Source of the DNA: Ophiocordyceps camponoti-saundersi (nom. inval.)
Lineage: Eukaryota > Ascomycota > Sordariomycetes > Hypocreales > Ophiocordycipitaceae
Reading direction: 5' to 3'
Length of the DNA: 46,684 nucleotides
Assembly: GCA_003339415.1 (NCBI GenBank)
Contig: PDHQ01000271.1
Span: 1 to 46,684, forward strand
Shown here: positions 1-10,728 of the stretch, in pieces
Position numbering within the stretch: position 1 is the first letter of the stretch
Layout: the number at the start of each line of letters is the position of its first letter
Made by a program: the position numbers and the translations under genes
Notes under the pieces: generated by a model
What the model was told of the DNA's origin: nothing
Seen by the model: only the letters and a program-made list of their open reading frames with translations
Database searches by the model: none

Positions 1-82
<82 letters not shown>
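1..82. repeat. (TTA)n microsatellite at window edge
   Basis: The window opens with about 27 uninterrupted TTA units. The sequence just to its right (about 83-130) matches, in reverse complement, the sequence just left of the (ATA)n tract at 28081-28132. The microsatellite is therefore an internal part of the LARD element described below, not an independent repeat. With CA and TG erased throughout, it may have been a less pure array such as (TCA)n or (TGA)n before RIP. Confidence 0.95.
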
Positions 83-86
<4 letters not shown>

Positions 87-1404
87 TAAAAGTAAGTTTA
101 AGTTAATTTTAAGTTAAGTATAAGGTTTCGTACTAACGTTAAGTTAAGATTATATATATATATTTTAATAGCTACCTTAAACGCTTACCCCGCTACGCGG
201 CTATTATATTATTATTTTAAGCATTAAGTTAAAAGAGGATATTAAAAATAATAATATACTTATAAAAAAACAATTTACTATTATATTAAAAATATATTAA
301 TTAAAACTTATTTTTTAGTTTATTTTAAATTAAAATTATATTAAATACTAATATATTTCTAAACTTAGCTCCTTTTTAATACGCGCGCCCGTTACTAGCT
401 CCCTTAATCGCCCGCGCTCTAAGCGTTATATTAGTAATATCTTTTTATATATACGCTAAGATACCGCCTCCCGTAACTACGCTAACTCTAATTACGCCTT
501 ATCGCGTAAAACTTAAGAATTATAATCTTTTTAAATCCTTATTATTACTTATATTATTATCTTAGGCGTAATATACGAATATTAAGCATAGTAATATTAA
601 AAAGGCCCCGCTTTACTAAAACTATATTAGCTACTTAGGTAAATAGGAGCTAAAAATAAACGCTTATTAAGAGTAAAAATTTTAAGTAATAATAGCTTAT
701 TATTTTTACGCAAAAAAAAGTATTTAATATAATAATATAATAATATATATATAATTTACTTTTAAAAACTTAATATAATATAAATTAATATTAACTTAAT
801 AAATTATTTTAATAATAGTAGCCTTAGCTTAAGCTTTAGCTATTTTTATTAGCGATAATATATAACTATATAAAAATTAGCGCGCTAAAATAAATTTAAT
901 AATAATTTAATCTTTATTTAAGTTTAAGTTAATATTTAACTAATTTTACTAATATAGTAATATTACCTATATAATACTTAAAGCCTGCTAAGTAGCGTGG
1001 CCGCCTAAATATTTATATTAGGAGTAAGGGTAAAAGACTCTTATCTTAAAGTTTTCTTTTTATTTTTATTATTTTAATTTTTCCTTTTTCTATTTTTACC
1101 TTTTATATTTTACTAAATTAATTTACTTATAAAAGACTCCCTCCCTAACTTTTATAAAATATTATAAATTAAATATATTAAATATTTTACTAAAATTAAT
1201 TTAAGATTAGTAAAACTTTAAGTTAAAATCGAAGTAAGGTTTTATAAACTATAAATTAAATCTAAAAAAAGAAAAAAAATAAATAATATTAACTTATAGT
1301 AAATTATTACTAAGTACTAAAATATTTAAATTATTAAATACTAACTAAATATTAGTTAAAGTATATTAATAATTTATTAAAATAGTAATTATAGCTTATA
1401 TATA

Positions 1405-2965
1405 TATTAATATTTTAATAATTTTTTATTATTATTATTATTATTTATATACTAAAGGCCTTTATAATATCTAAAGCTTCTATAATATATTAAGTAGGAA
1501 AAATCCCCTAAAGTAAGGTAAAACCCCCTAACTATAAAAAAAAAGCTTACTATACGCTTATATAAAAATATAGCGGTAGCTAGTAGCGGTATAATATAAT
1601 AAGCTTATTACCTAGGGGTAATCTAAGATAATATAAGAAAGTAAGGTAAAGAGGGGAGGGCGGAGAAAGGAAAGTCCGTAAAATATAAGGCGGAAGGAGC
1701 GGGGCGGTATAGCGTAGCGGCGTAGCGCGGGGCGGTGCGGGGCGGTGCGGGGCGGTGCGGGGCGGTGCGAGGTAAGGCGGTATAGTACGAGGCGGAGGAA
1801 GGAAAATCCGAGGGGGGGTAAGGTAAAATAGTAAGGTAGCTACTTTATTATATATTAATAATTAAAAAAGGGGGGGCTATATCTTTTCCTTTTTTACCTC
1901 CTTTTTCCTTTCCTTTTTTTCTTCTTTTTATTATTTTTAGAAAAAGGTATATTTCTAACCCCTCCTTTAACCTTTCCTTTTAACTTTTATAATAAAAGGA
2001 AGGTAAAAAGGTTACGTAGTTATACTAATAAAATAATAATAATAAATATATTTAAAATTATCTATAATAAGCTTTATAACCTCTTTTATATTATATATAT
2101 AGCTTAATTAGCTAATTATAAAATCTTATATTAAAAATAATAAAATAAGTAATATTATATAGCGCTAGCTATATATAAAGCTAATAAAGCGTATAAGCTT
2201 ATAATTAGCTAGTTATTATAATTATACTAAAGCTTAATATAAATATTAGGAGGTAAGTAATATTAGAGGTTAAGTTAAAATTAGAGCTTAGAATATTAAC
2301 TAAGTTATAGATATATTTAGAAAAGTTATATACCGCTATAATAAAAGTAGCGCGGTATATTAGCGGAGAAAGATAGCTAAGTAGCTTATTAGTAAGTACG
2401 GAGTAAGGCGAAATAAAGCGAAGCGGAGTTTCGAATATAGCTAATAATAAATAATAAGAGAGAATTTAAGTTAACTTACGTAATACGTAAAAGTAAAATA
2501 AAGCGTTAAAGCTTTAACTTAATATAATAATAATAATATTATAAATAAGTATTTTAGCGAAATTAGCCGCTTTAGTAGCTACCCTTAATATTACTCTTAT
2601 TATAATAATTACTAATACTTTTTCCTAAAAGTTTTATATATTAGTATTAGCTTACCTTAGAATATTAAGCGGATAGATAATTATTAGTGCGGGCGAAGTA
2701 GGAGGCGGAGAGGGGGGCGGAGCGACGATAACGATAGCGGCGGTAATAAATATAATAGTTAGACCGTAAGTAGAATAGGCGGTAGTAGCGGACGCGGAGG
2801 AGAAAGCGGAGGTGGTAGCGGAGAGCGCGGTAGCGGAGGCGCTAGCTTAGTTAATAATAGTTACGAAGATAACGACGGAGTCCGTAATAGAGGCGGGGGA
2901 GGCGGTGCTTATAATAATAACGATTATTATTATTATTATTACTACCGCTTAGGAGGACCGTATTA
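1405..2965. other. GC-richer 1.56-kb insert in LARD-A
   Basis: LARD-B is continuous where LARD-A is interrupted: homology stops near 1405 and resumes near 2965. The insert begins beside an (ATT)n run (about 1424-1445). It then carries a block near 1470-1535 resembling blocks at about 10755-10830 and 45040-45110, a GC-rich 10-bp tandem repeat, a pyrimidine-rich stretch (about 1876-1985) and a G-rich coding-like region (about 2640-2960). A short direct repeat, CTTATA, is visible near both ends but is too short to prove a TSD. The (ATT)n edge and the shared block suggest a minus-strand non-LTR element. No reverse transcriptase trace was identified, so the class is open. Confidence 0.55.
1727..1769 (+). 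repeat. 10-bp GC-rich tandem repeat (about 4 units)
   Basis: The decamer GGCGGTGCGG is repeated head to tail from about 1731, preceded by a partial unit and ending in a degenerate unit before GGTAAGGCGG. It contains TG in each unit, so it escaped the change that removed TG elsewhere. Related GGCGG words continue to about 1797. Confidence 0.9.
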
Positions 2966-3038
2966 TAAGGTTCTTATAGGAGTTTCGGTTAAAGATAATT
3001 TTTTTTACTATTTAAATTACTTTTTTATTTCTAATTAA
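2763..3038 (+). other. Gly-rich open frame, 91 codons, unknown
   Basis: This is an uninterrupted plus-strand frame in a window where stops normally occur every 10-20 codons. The conceptual peptide is Gly/Ser/Arg-rich (SGRGGESGGGSGERGSGG), then an acidic patch, then a run of Tyr codons (TAT/TAC) followed by a short hydrophobic tail. There is no ATG. The frame runs across the inferred insert edge near 2965, which argues against a real gene. It could be chance openness caused by high GC, a low-complexity remnant of a gag-like protein, or the antisense of a Pro-rich segment. No family was recognised. Confidence 0.2.
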
Positions 3039-3076
3039 ACTATTAGTAATAAAGTAAAATTATTTAAAATAACTTA

Positions 3077-3091
3077 GCTTTATTATACTAA
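3077..3091 (-). other. tRNA primer-binding site remnant of LARD-A
   Basis: A few bases inside the LTR the minus strand reads TTAGTATAATAAAGC. The equivalent in LARD-B is TTAGTAATAGAGC. Both resemble the TGGTANCAGAGC primer-binding site typical of Ty1/copia elements after loss of TG and CA. This fixes the element's direction. Confidence 0.6.
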
Positions 3092-3095
3092 TTAA

Positions 3096-3603
3096 TATTA
3101 GTTAGGTATCTTTTTTAAGCTAGATAAAAGGCTAATATTATATTTTATTCTTATTATAATAATTAAACTAAATATTATAAAAAACTTTATATATATACTT
3201 ATTAACTTAAATAATAAAATTTAAATAACTTATTTAAATTATATAGCTAAAAAAATAATTTATTTTCTATCCTATATATTTTAGCTAATTAAGTTATAAA
3301 TAATTAATCTTAATAACTCTATTTATAATTACTTTTTTAAAAGATATATAAAAAGATTAATATATTATATATATATTTTAGCTACCCTCTTTATTACTTA
3401 AAGATCCTTATTATATTAATATTACGCGTTATATTAAAACTATACTAGTCTCAGATTAGTATTATCTTAAGTTTAACTCCTCTTTATATATATCCTTAAC
3501 TTTTTACTTTATTTATATAAAAATAGTAATCTTTATAATATATACTACGCGTATTTAACGCGTATTATATTTCTAAGTAGCTAGTAATATATATATTCTT
3601 ATA
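3096..3603 (-). repeat. 5' LTR of LARD-A (508 bp)
   Basis: This is the reverse complement of the LTRs at 26092-26596 and 29182-29689. On the minus strand it starts TATAAGAATATATATATTAC and ends CTAACTAATA, consistent with an ancestral TGTTAGAAT...TAACA copia-type LTR whose TG and CA ends were turned into TA by RIP. Its length of 508 bp equals that of the LARD-B 3' LTR. Confidence 0.88.
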
Positions 3604-3609
3604 ATAATA

Positions 3610-4939
3610 ATTCCTTTATAAGCTTAAGGGTTTAATTTTATACTAAGATTTTTATTTTTATAATATATAATATTATTAAATATTTTAATCTTATCTAATT
3701 TTTTAATAAATAAAGTAATATTATTTTTTAATTTAAAGGGAGTCTTATAGCTTAATTTACTATATAGAGACCTATTATATAAATAAGTAATAGTAATAAT
3801 AGCTTCCCCTTATAGATAATAGAGTAAGTTAGCTATATATATAATAGCACGTACTTTATCTAATAATATTCTATTTATTCTTTCTATTTTACTATTAGGC
3901 TCCTTAGTATTAGGCGGGCTAGTATTAAAAATAATACTTTATCTTATATAATAGTCTTTTATATTATATATAAATTTCTTAGTATTATTTATAAAGACTT
4001 ACTTTATTTTAATATTATTATTATTATTTTTAACGCTTATTTTATAATTTATAAATTCCTATAAAGTATTATATTTACTTTTAATAAGTACTATATTTAG
4101 AAATCTAATATAAGAGTCTAAAAACGTAATAAAATATATATATTTATTATAAGTAAGAATTTTAATAGGACTTTAAATATCTATATTTATTTATTCTAAA
4201 TAAATATATTATATAGTAGAAGCTTTCTTATTAATCTTATTAGTTAATTTAGCTTAAATATATTTTTTATATTATTTTACTTATTTAATACTATTATAAT
4301 TAAATTTAATAGTATTATCTTTACTTTTTAAAAATCTAATTAAAATTTTATAATTAATATGCCCTAGTCTTTTATATTATAGAAATAAATTTATTTCTTT
4401 ACTAATATTTAATATATATTCTTTTTTATTTATATTCTTTTTAAGCTTATTATACTTATACTTAGTAATTAAGTAAAATAAATAATAAAGATTATTATAT
4501 TTATAGCTTTTAGCTATCTCTTTATTATTTATAAATAATTATATTATTTCTATATAAATTAAAGTATTTATTTTATTAAAGTAAGATTATATTAATATAT
4601 TAATACCTAATTTAAGTATATAAAATACGTTACTTAGTTTATAATATTATTTATTATTTTTAAACTAGAAAATAACGTCTCTAGCTCTCTTTATAATTAT
4701 AATATTTTCTTTTCCCTATTATACTTTTATATTAATAAGCTTATAACTAATTAATAAGTTTTTATTAAATATTCTATACTTTATTATACCTATATTATAA
4801 AAGAAATATATTATATTCTTATTATTATTATAAATATTAAAAGTAGAAAAAATAAAATTTTATATTAATTTTAATTTATTACTATTAATATTTAAAATTA
4901 TAAATCTTATAATATTATTATTAGTTATATTATTAATAA
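3610..4939 (-). pseudogene. Copia integrase relic
   Basis: The best minus-strand frame gives a typical Ty1/copia integrase core with few stops. A segment reading YFITFLDSYIRFLN corresponds to the family's YFITFIDDYSRY. It is followed by LIKSKYNTLQEFINYK, then VFINNTKKF in place of the R.DNG.EF strand, then NTSPPNTKEPNSKIERINR in place of TPYTPEQNGVAERMNR, then a block ending YLWGEAI once the stop is read as Trp. The last two blocks lie at about 3830-3930. The catalytic Asp of the second motif reads as Asn, and the Gln and His codons are gone, as expected from RIP. The upstream part (about 4400-4939) is less clear and should hold the protease and pre-integrase region. Confidence 0.82.
4925..4939. 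repeat. TSD of LINE copy 1 (left; right at 6812-6826)
   Basis: TTATATTATTAATAA occurs exactly on both sides of the element. It lies in AT-rich sequence, so chance similarity is easier than usual. However, copy 2 has an independent TSD at the same element ends. Confidence 0.75.
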
Positions 4940-6811
4940 TAATAATAAATTATACGCTAATATACTTTATATAGCTTAAAACTATCTTATATATATTCTA
5001 AAAAGGGGAAAAACTAAAAAACTTAAAGTAAAACCTTTCCTTTAAGCGTTACCTTAGCTTTAAGTTAGACTACGCCTATACCTAGCACTTTATATATTTA
5101 ATAAATTAGGTATTAACTAATAATTTAGAACCTTATATTTCCCCTAAAGCGGACTTTATAATAGTAAGAATATATATAAACTAAGTTTAGTATAAAGTTT
5201 ATATAGCTTACTTATTTTTCTAGCTATTATTATCGCTATAAACTAAATCTTTATATTTAATTAAGGCGGCCTTAATAATCCGATTAATTAAAGCCTTATT
5301 AGTATAGCTTAGGAATATATAGAAATTTTACTATCTTATAATAAACCCTATAATAGCTAATTTTAAAAAATAGCTAGCTTATTATAGCGGAGCTATAGAT
5401 AAGTATAAAGTTAAAGTTAAAAGAGGAGGTGCTATTATATTCGCTCTCTAGCGTTTCCGCCCTAGCTATTACTAATTTCTAGTTAGCGCCGGAGGAGGAG
5501 AAGGAGGGGTAATATATATAAAGTTCCGGTTTATAAACTTTTAAAGTTAAGTAATATATATATCCTTCGCTTAGTCTTATATTACTCTTATTTTAAAGTA
5601 AAATTAACTTTACCTAAGGTAAAATTTTTAATAAAAAAGGTAATAATATAATCTTTTCTTATAAGCTATAAAATAAGTAGATTTACTTTTTATATATAAA
5701 GCGGTAAAATATTTACTATATTATAGCTTTATTATATAATATTTAGTAATATATTTAAGTTAGTAATATTTAAAATACTATTAAGGTTAGATTCTTAGCG
5801 TATATAGTTTAGCGTTAAAAATCTCCGCTTATATTATTATACTTTTATTATAAATTTAATTTATATTTATTATATTATTAATAATAATTATTAAAAAGCT
5901 TTACTAAATCTTAAAATAATATCTTTTTATATATAATTATATTATTAAAACCTTATTTAATAACTTAATCTTTTTATAAAAAGCTTCCTTATTACCTTAT
6001 TATAAGGCCCGCGCTAATATTTTTTTTATAATAAGAGTATAACCTCCGCTAGTTAAGTATATCTTTTTTTTAAAAATAATATAAAGCTATTTTAAATTAG
6101 ACTAAAGCTTATAAATAATATCTTAAAATATTATTATAATATTATTATTAGGTAATTTTCTTATTATAAAGGCTTAGCCTTATTTACGGAGTTTATAATT
6201 AATATTTATTATAGTTACTTTAAGGCTTTAAACTTAGCGTAAAGTAGCTATAAAGTTAGAATAAATTATAAGCTTTTATTTATATTACTTAGGAATTTAT
6301 TTTTCTATAATTTTCTCTAGCGCTTTAGCTATAATTATAGCTTATATTAAAAGAGTTTTACTCTCCCTAAAGCTATAGAAAAGAGAGGAAATTACGGCTA
6401 TAATAGCTAAGAAAATACTACTAACTAATAAAGTTAAAGTAAGGAGGGCACCTCCCCGGACCTTTTTAAACTCCGCTATTTATTCGATAATTACTTATAT
6501 AAAAATAAAAGTATTTTTTAAAATAATCTTATTAATATTTACCTTAGCTTCTAATAAGGTAATAAGTATAGTAAACTTTTAAGTTTAAGATTTTTATAAT
6601 TCGGAGTAAAGCTATATTTTAAGTAAAAAATATTTATAGTTATAATTAACTTATATAGCGTTACCCTCCCCCCCGAAGTCGCTCCGGGTATAGCTAGCTA
6701 TTATTATAAGGTAATAAAGGGAGCGGAGTCCGCTTATAATATAAGAATAAAAAGTTTATATCCGCGTCGCTATAAGCGCGGAGTTTATAGAATATATAAA
6801 AGTTATTAATA
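4940..6811 (-). mobile_element. LINE copy 1: complete ORF1-only non-LTR element
   Basis: This copy is flanked by the 15-bp direct repeat TTATATTATTAATAA at 4925-4939 and 6812-6826, the duplication length usual for non-LTR retrotransposons. It is aligned end to end with copy 2. On the minus strand it has a 5' leader of about 200 bp, an ORF1-like region, about 130 bp of 3' sequence and an AT-rich tail of TTA-type units. It inserted into Copia-B between gag and integrase. The length of 1,872 bp leaves no room for an endonuclease/reverse transcriptase ORF2. A few extra bases lie at the 5' junction. Confidence 0.85.
5080..6600 (-). pseudogene. LINE ORF1 (gag-like, CCHC) relic, copy 1
   Basis: One minus-strand frame reads through with TAA/TAG in Gln/Trp-like places. 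Near 5700-5785 the frame gives YFKYYQLKYITKYYIIKLQY followed by SKYFTAL. Restoring Cys and His at the Tyr positions gives CxxC, four residues, H, four residues, C, with a second knuckle directly after. Tandem CCHC knuckles of this type are characteristic of the ORF1 of fungal Tad1-clade LINEs. The N-terminal part has a Lys/Leu-rich segment and the C-terminal part ends near 5080. The protein would bind element RNA. The Tad1 assignment rests on the knuckle spacing only. Confidence 0.62.
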
Positions 6812-6829
6812 TTATATTATTAATAAAAG

Positions 6830-8000
6830 TAAGAAAGGTATTATTTACTTATATAAGATTATAGATAAATTTAACTTCTTTATTAAAATCGGATTATTCT
6901 TTTTATTTTTCTTTAACTTCTTCTTTTTCTTTTTTAATCTCTTTTTTATTTAAGTTTAATTTAGTTATTTAATTGTTTTTTATTAGAAGTACTGTTTTCT
7001 TAGTTGTTTTTTAAGCTAGTTTATAATAAGGATTTTTTATCTTCTCTAAAATAGGACTTATAGGGGAATTTATAATAGCTATAATTTTTTTCTTTTTTTC
7101 CCTCTCTTTCTAAGCTTTAAATAAAGCTTTTATTTACTATATTTTTCTTTTCTTTTCCGAAAAGGTATCCTTTTATCCCTACTAATTAGAGGCTTTATAA
7201 GAGTATAGGAACTAATATAACTTTACTTTATACCTTTTATTTTTATAGTTTAGGTAAAAAATAATCTCTTTCTTTTACTTATAAGGCTTCTTACCTTTAT
7301 AAGAGGTATTTAAAACTTTTTTAGAAGTAGCTAAAAAAGCGTTTCTTTTCTCTTCGTTAATAAGAGATAAAAAGAGGGTCTTAAGGGTATAAGCTTTTTC
7401 GTTATTCCGTAAAGCTTATATTATATTTATTATAAAGCCTTAATATTTATTTTATAAGCTTATAAGCGTTAAGCTTAGTATAATAATCTTAGGTATCTTA
7501 ATATTTTTAGAGAAAAGTTCTTCTTAGCTTAATTTTATTTTATTAAGATAAACTTCTATATTACCTTCTATATAGTATATATTAAATAAATCCCTTATAA
7601 AAATTCGATATAAAGAAAAAGAGATTATAAAAGTTTTTTAACTTATTTTAGGTAACTTTAATATTTTTAATATATTTTATTTATATTAAGAGACCGTTAT
7701 CGATAAATAGCCTTATAAGGGCTAAGGCGTTTTTAGTTTTAATATTACCTTCTTATTATATAATAAGTTAAAGTTTCTCGTATATAAGGGTAAACTTTAT
7801 ATAAAGCTTCTAAGTAGGATAGTTTTTAAAGCTTTAAAGCTTAGAAAAATTATAGCGAACTTTAGAAGATATATTTCTTAGCTAAAAAATAGCTTATTTA
7901 TCTAGCGGTATTTTTTAAATTTTTCTTAGATTTTATATAGCCTTTTTAAAGTAAGAGGAACTACTACTATATAAGTATAAGATAGAAATCGGATAATATT
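6830..8000 (-). pseudogene. Copia gag relic
   Basis: Minus-strand frames give the layout of a copia gag. At about 7440-7590 the reading is YLNKIKLSQEELFSKNIKIP then KIIILSLTLISL, matching the family pattern of a helical segment followed by ILLxSLPxSY. Near 7035-7085 it reads NYSYYKFPYKSYFREDKK, which fits a CxxC....H....C knuckle once Tyr is restored to Cys/His. A strongly basic and polar stretch follows (about 6880-7020). Several frames must be joined, so indels are likely. It lies upstream of the integrase relic in the expected order, separated by LINE copy 1. Confidence 0.6.
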
Positions 8001-8497
8001 TTTAATTAGTTTAAAGTTAGAATAATAATTAATTATTTAATAATAAAGATTTAAATAATAAGATTATTAGATATAAAAGCGCGTTTAAATTAAATTAGAA
8101 TAATAGTAGTTTTATAATAATAAGTTAATAATAAAATTACTTAAAAAGTAAGGAAGAGAGTAAGTAATTAAATTATTATTTACTAAGTAATAGGAAAACC
8201 TCTTCTCTAAGTACTTAATTTCTCGTAAATATAGTAACTTTTTTAGTTAGGAAGAGGGTTATTTTATACGCCGGAAAATAATATATTTAGGAGTATTTTT
8301 AGAAGTCCGGAAAGTACTATAGTTAATTTAATATTCGGCTTTCTATACTACCTATTTCTATAAAGTTTAGAAACGCTAACTATAATAAATCTATATAAGG
8401 TTTTAAAAATCTATATTATTCTTAGCCTTAAAAGGCTAAAGCCTTATATATAAAAGTAATAATATATTATATTAATACTTTTAAAATATAAAATAAT
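8001..8497 (-). other. Leader/LTR candidate of Copia-B, no clear boundary
   Basis: This lies upstream of the gag relic on the minus strand and should hold the element's leader and perhaps part of its LTR. I could not find a convincing primer-binding site or a second copy in the window to define an LTR edge. No coding trace was seen. Confidence 0.3.
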
Positions 8498-8512
8498 AAC
8501 CTTAGTTATTTA
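8498..8512. repeat. TSD of LINE copy 2 (left; right at 10382-10396)
   Basis: AACCTTAGTTATTTA is exact on both sides. It contains CC and GT, so it is less likely to match by chance than the other AT-only duplications. Confidence 0.85.
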
Positions 8513-10381
8513 TAATAATAAATTATACGCTAATATACCTTATATAGCTTAGAACTATTTTATATATATTCTAAAAGGGGGAAAAACTAGAAAACCTAAA
8601 GTAAAACCCTCCCCTTATATATTACCTTAGCTTTAGGTTAGGCCCCGCCTATACTTAGTACTTTATATATTTAATAAGTTAGGTATTAATTAGTAATTTA
8701 GAAGCTTATATTTCCCCTAAAGTAAACTCCGCGGTAGTAAAAATACGCGTAAACTAAGTCCGGTATAAAGTCTATATAGCTTACTTATCTTTTTAGCTAT
8801 TATTATTATTATAAACTATATCCTTATATTTAATTAAAATAGCCTTAGTAATCTAATCTATTAAGGCCTTATTAATATAGCTTAGGAATATATAAAAGTT
8901 TTACTATCTTATAATAAACCTTATAATAGCTAGTTTTAAAAGATATTTAGATTATTATAATAAAGCTATAGATAAGTATAAAGTTAAAGTCGGAGAAGGA
9001 GGTATTATTATATTTACTTTTTAGCGTTTCCGCCCTAGCTATTATTAGTTTCCAGTTAGCGCTAAAAAAAGAGGAGAAAAGGTAATATATATAAAATTCT
9101 AATTTATAAACTTCTAAAGTTAGATAATATATATATCCTTCGCTTAGTCCTATACTACTCTTATTTTAAGGTAAAGTTAATTTTACTTAAAGTAAGATTT
9201 TTAATAAAAAAAATAATAATATAATCTTTTCCTATAAGCTATAAAATAAGTAAACTCGCTTTTTATATATAAAGTAGTAAAATATTTATTATATTATAGC
9301 CTTATTATATAATATTTAATAATATATTTAAATTAATAATATTTAAAATATTATTAAAGTTAAACTTTTAATATATATAGTTTAATATTAAAAATCTTTA
9401 CTTATATTATTATATTTTTATTATAAATTTAATTTATATTCGCTATATTATTAATAATAATTATTAAAAAGCTTTACTAAGTTTTAAAATAATATTTTTT
9501 TATATATAATTATATTATTAAAACTTTATTTAATAACTTAATTTCTTTTTAAAAAGCTTCCTTATTATTTTATTATAAGGCCCGCGCTAATACTTTTTTT
9601 ATAATAAAAATATAACCTTTATTAATTAAGTATACTTTTTCTTTAAAAGTAATATAAAGCTACCTTAAATTAAACTAAAGCTTATAAATAATATCTTAAA
9701 ATATTATTATAATATTACTATTAAGTAATTTCCTTATTATAAAAGCTTAGCTTTATTTATAAAATCTATAATTAATATTTATTATAATTACTTTAAAGCT
9801 TTAAACTTAAAGCGGAGTAATTATAAAGTTAAAATAAATTATAAGCTATTCTTTATATTACTTAGGAACTTATTTTTTAATAGTTTTCTTTATCGCTTTA
9901 GCTATAATTATAGCTTATATTAAAAGAGTTCCGCTTCCTTTAAAGCTATAAAAAAAAGAGGAAACCGCGGCTATAATAGCTAAGGAGATATTACTAACTA
10001 ATAGAATTAGAGTAAGGGGGGCACCTCCTTAAACTTTTTTAAACTCCGCTATTTATTTAATAATTATTTATATAAAAATAAAAGTATCTCCTAAAATTAT
10101 TTTACTAATATTTACCTTAGCTTCTAATAAGGTAATAAATATAATAAATTTTTAAGTTTAAAATTATTATAATTTAAAGTAAAGCTATATTTTAAGTAAA
10201 AAATTTTTATAATTATAATTAACTTATATAGCGTTACCTTTCCTCTTAAAGTTATTTTAAGCGCGGCTAGCTATTATTATAAAGTAACGAAGGGAGCGGA
10301 GTTTGCTTATAATATAAAAATAAGAAGTCTATATCTATGTTACTATAAGCGCGGAGTTTATAAAATATATAAAAGTTAATA
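8513..10381 (-). mobile_element. LINE copy 2: complete ORF1-only non-LTR element
   Basis: Alignable to copy 1 over its full length of 1,869 bp, with the same first bases at the 5' end (minus strand TAACTTTTATATATT) and the same 3' boundary (GCGTATAATTTATT followed by TTA-type units). It is flanked by its own 15-bp duplication AACCTTAGTTATTTA at 8498-8512 and 10382-10396. Two independent insertions with identical ends show that this short form is the mobile unit, not a random truncation. Confidence 0.88.
8650..10170 (-). pseudogene. LINE ORF1 (gag-like, CCHC) relic, copy 2
   Basis: Same minus-strand reading as copy 1, with the tandem knuckle region at about 9273-9355. Differences from copy 1 are mostly C/T and G/A, as expected when both were mutated by RIP independently. 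Stops are TAA/TAG throughout and there is no ATG. It carries no ORF2 sequence downstream. Confidence 0.6.
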
Positions 10382-10396
10382 AACCTTAGTTATTTA

Positions 10397-10519
10397 ATTA
10401 TATAATAAATATAATAAAATATTAAATTTTCTATATTATAATTTAAAATAATTATTATATTTTTATATTAGTTATTTATACTTTTATTATTTATTATAAA
10501 AAATAAAAATTATTATAAG
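10397..10519. other. AT-rich flank, nothing recognised
   Basis: This short AT-rich stretch lies between LINE copies 2 and 3. It probably continues the sequence left of 8498, into which LINE copy 2 inserted. No coding or structural signal was seen. Confidence 0.4.
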
Positions 10520-10728
10520 TATTTATAAGCTATAATAGCTAGGGAGATACTACTAATTAATAAAATTAAAGTAAAGGGGGCGCCTTTTTAAACCTTTTTA
10601 AACTTTATTACTCGCTTAATAATTACTTATATAAAAATAAAGCGTTTTTTAAAATAATTTTACTAATATTTACTTTAGTTTTTAATAAGGTAATAAGTAT
10701 AATAAATTCTTAAGTTTAAGATTATTAT

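Larger units (their letters stand above)
1..3603 (-). mobile_element. LARD-A: partial copia-type non-autonomous LTR element
   Basis: On the minus strand this reads LTR (3096-3603), primer-binding site, then internal sequence running leftward to the microsatellite at position 1, where the window cuts it. Stretches at about 85-1405 and 2970-3095 match the internal region of LARD-B (26597-28080). The spacing is the same: both copies have about 1,265 bp between the homologous point near 1350 / 26815 and the microsatellite. No reverse transcriptase, integrase or protease trace was recognised in the shared internal region, so it is called a large non-autonomous derivative. The 3' LTR lies outside the window. 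It sits against a copia integrase relic at 3604, so it probably inserted into that element. A 1.56-kb insert splits it. Confidence 0.8.
3604..8512 (-). mobile_element. Degraded Ty1/copia retrotransposon (Copia-B)
   Basis: Minus-strand gag (about 8000-6830) is followed by integrase (about 4939-3610) in the Ty1/copia order, with LINE copy 1 (4940-6811 plus a 15-bp TSD) inserted between them. The left side ends at the LTR edge of LARD-A, so reverse transcriptase and RNase H lie beyond the window or are lost. The right side runs into LINE copy 2 at 8513. No LTR of this element was identified with certainty. Sequence between 8000 and 8497 is probably its leader and LTR. RIP has introduced many TAA/TAG codons, so the element is inactive. 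Confidence 0.7.

Noticed and set aside
2900..2945. A CRISPR-like or tRNA structure in the repetitive GC-rich region.
   Set aside because: No regularly spaced repeats with unique spacers and no cloverleaf; the repeats are simple (ATT)n and GGCGG words.
3096..3603. This LTR as the 3' LTR of the copia integrase relic at 3610-4939.
   Set aside because: Its orientation and the primer-binding site at 3077-3091 show that its element runs leftward from it; the copia relic merely abuts it.
4940..6811. The 1.87-kb repeat as a DNA transposon with terminal inverted repeats.
   Set aside because: The ends are not inverted repeats of each other, the duplications are 15 bp, and the coding trace is a LINE ORF1 with CCHC knuckles.
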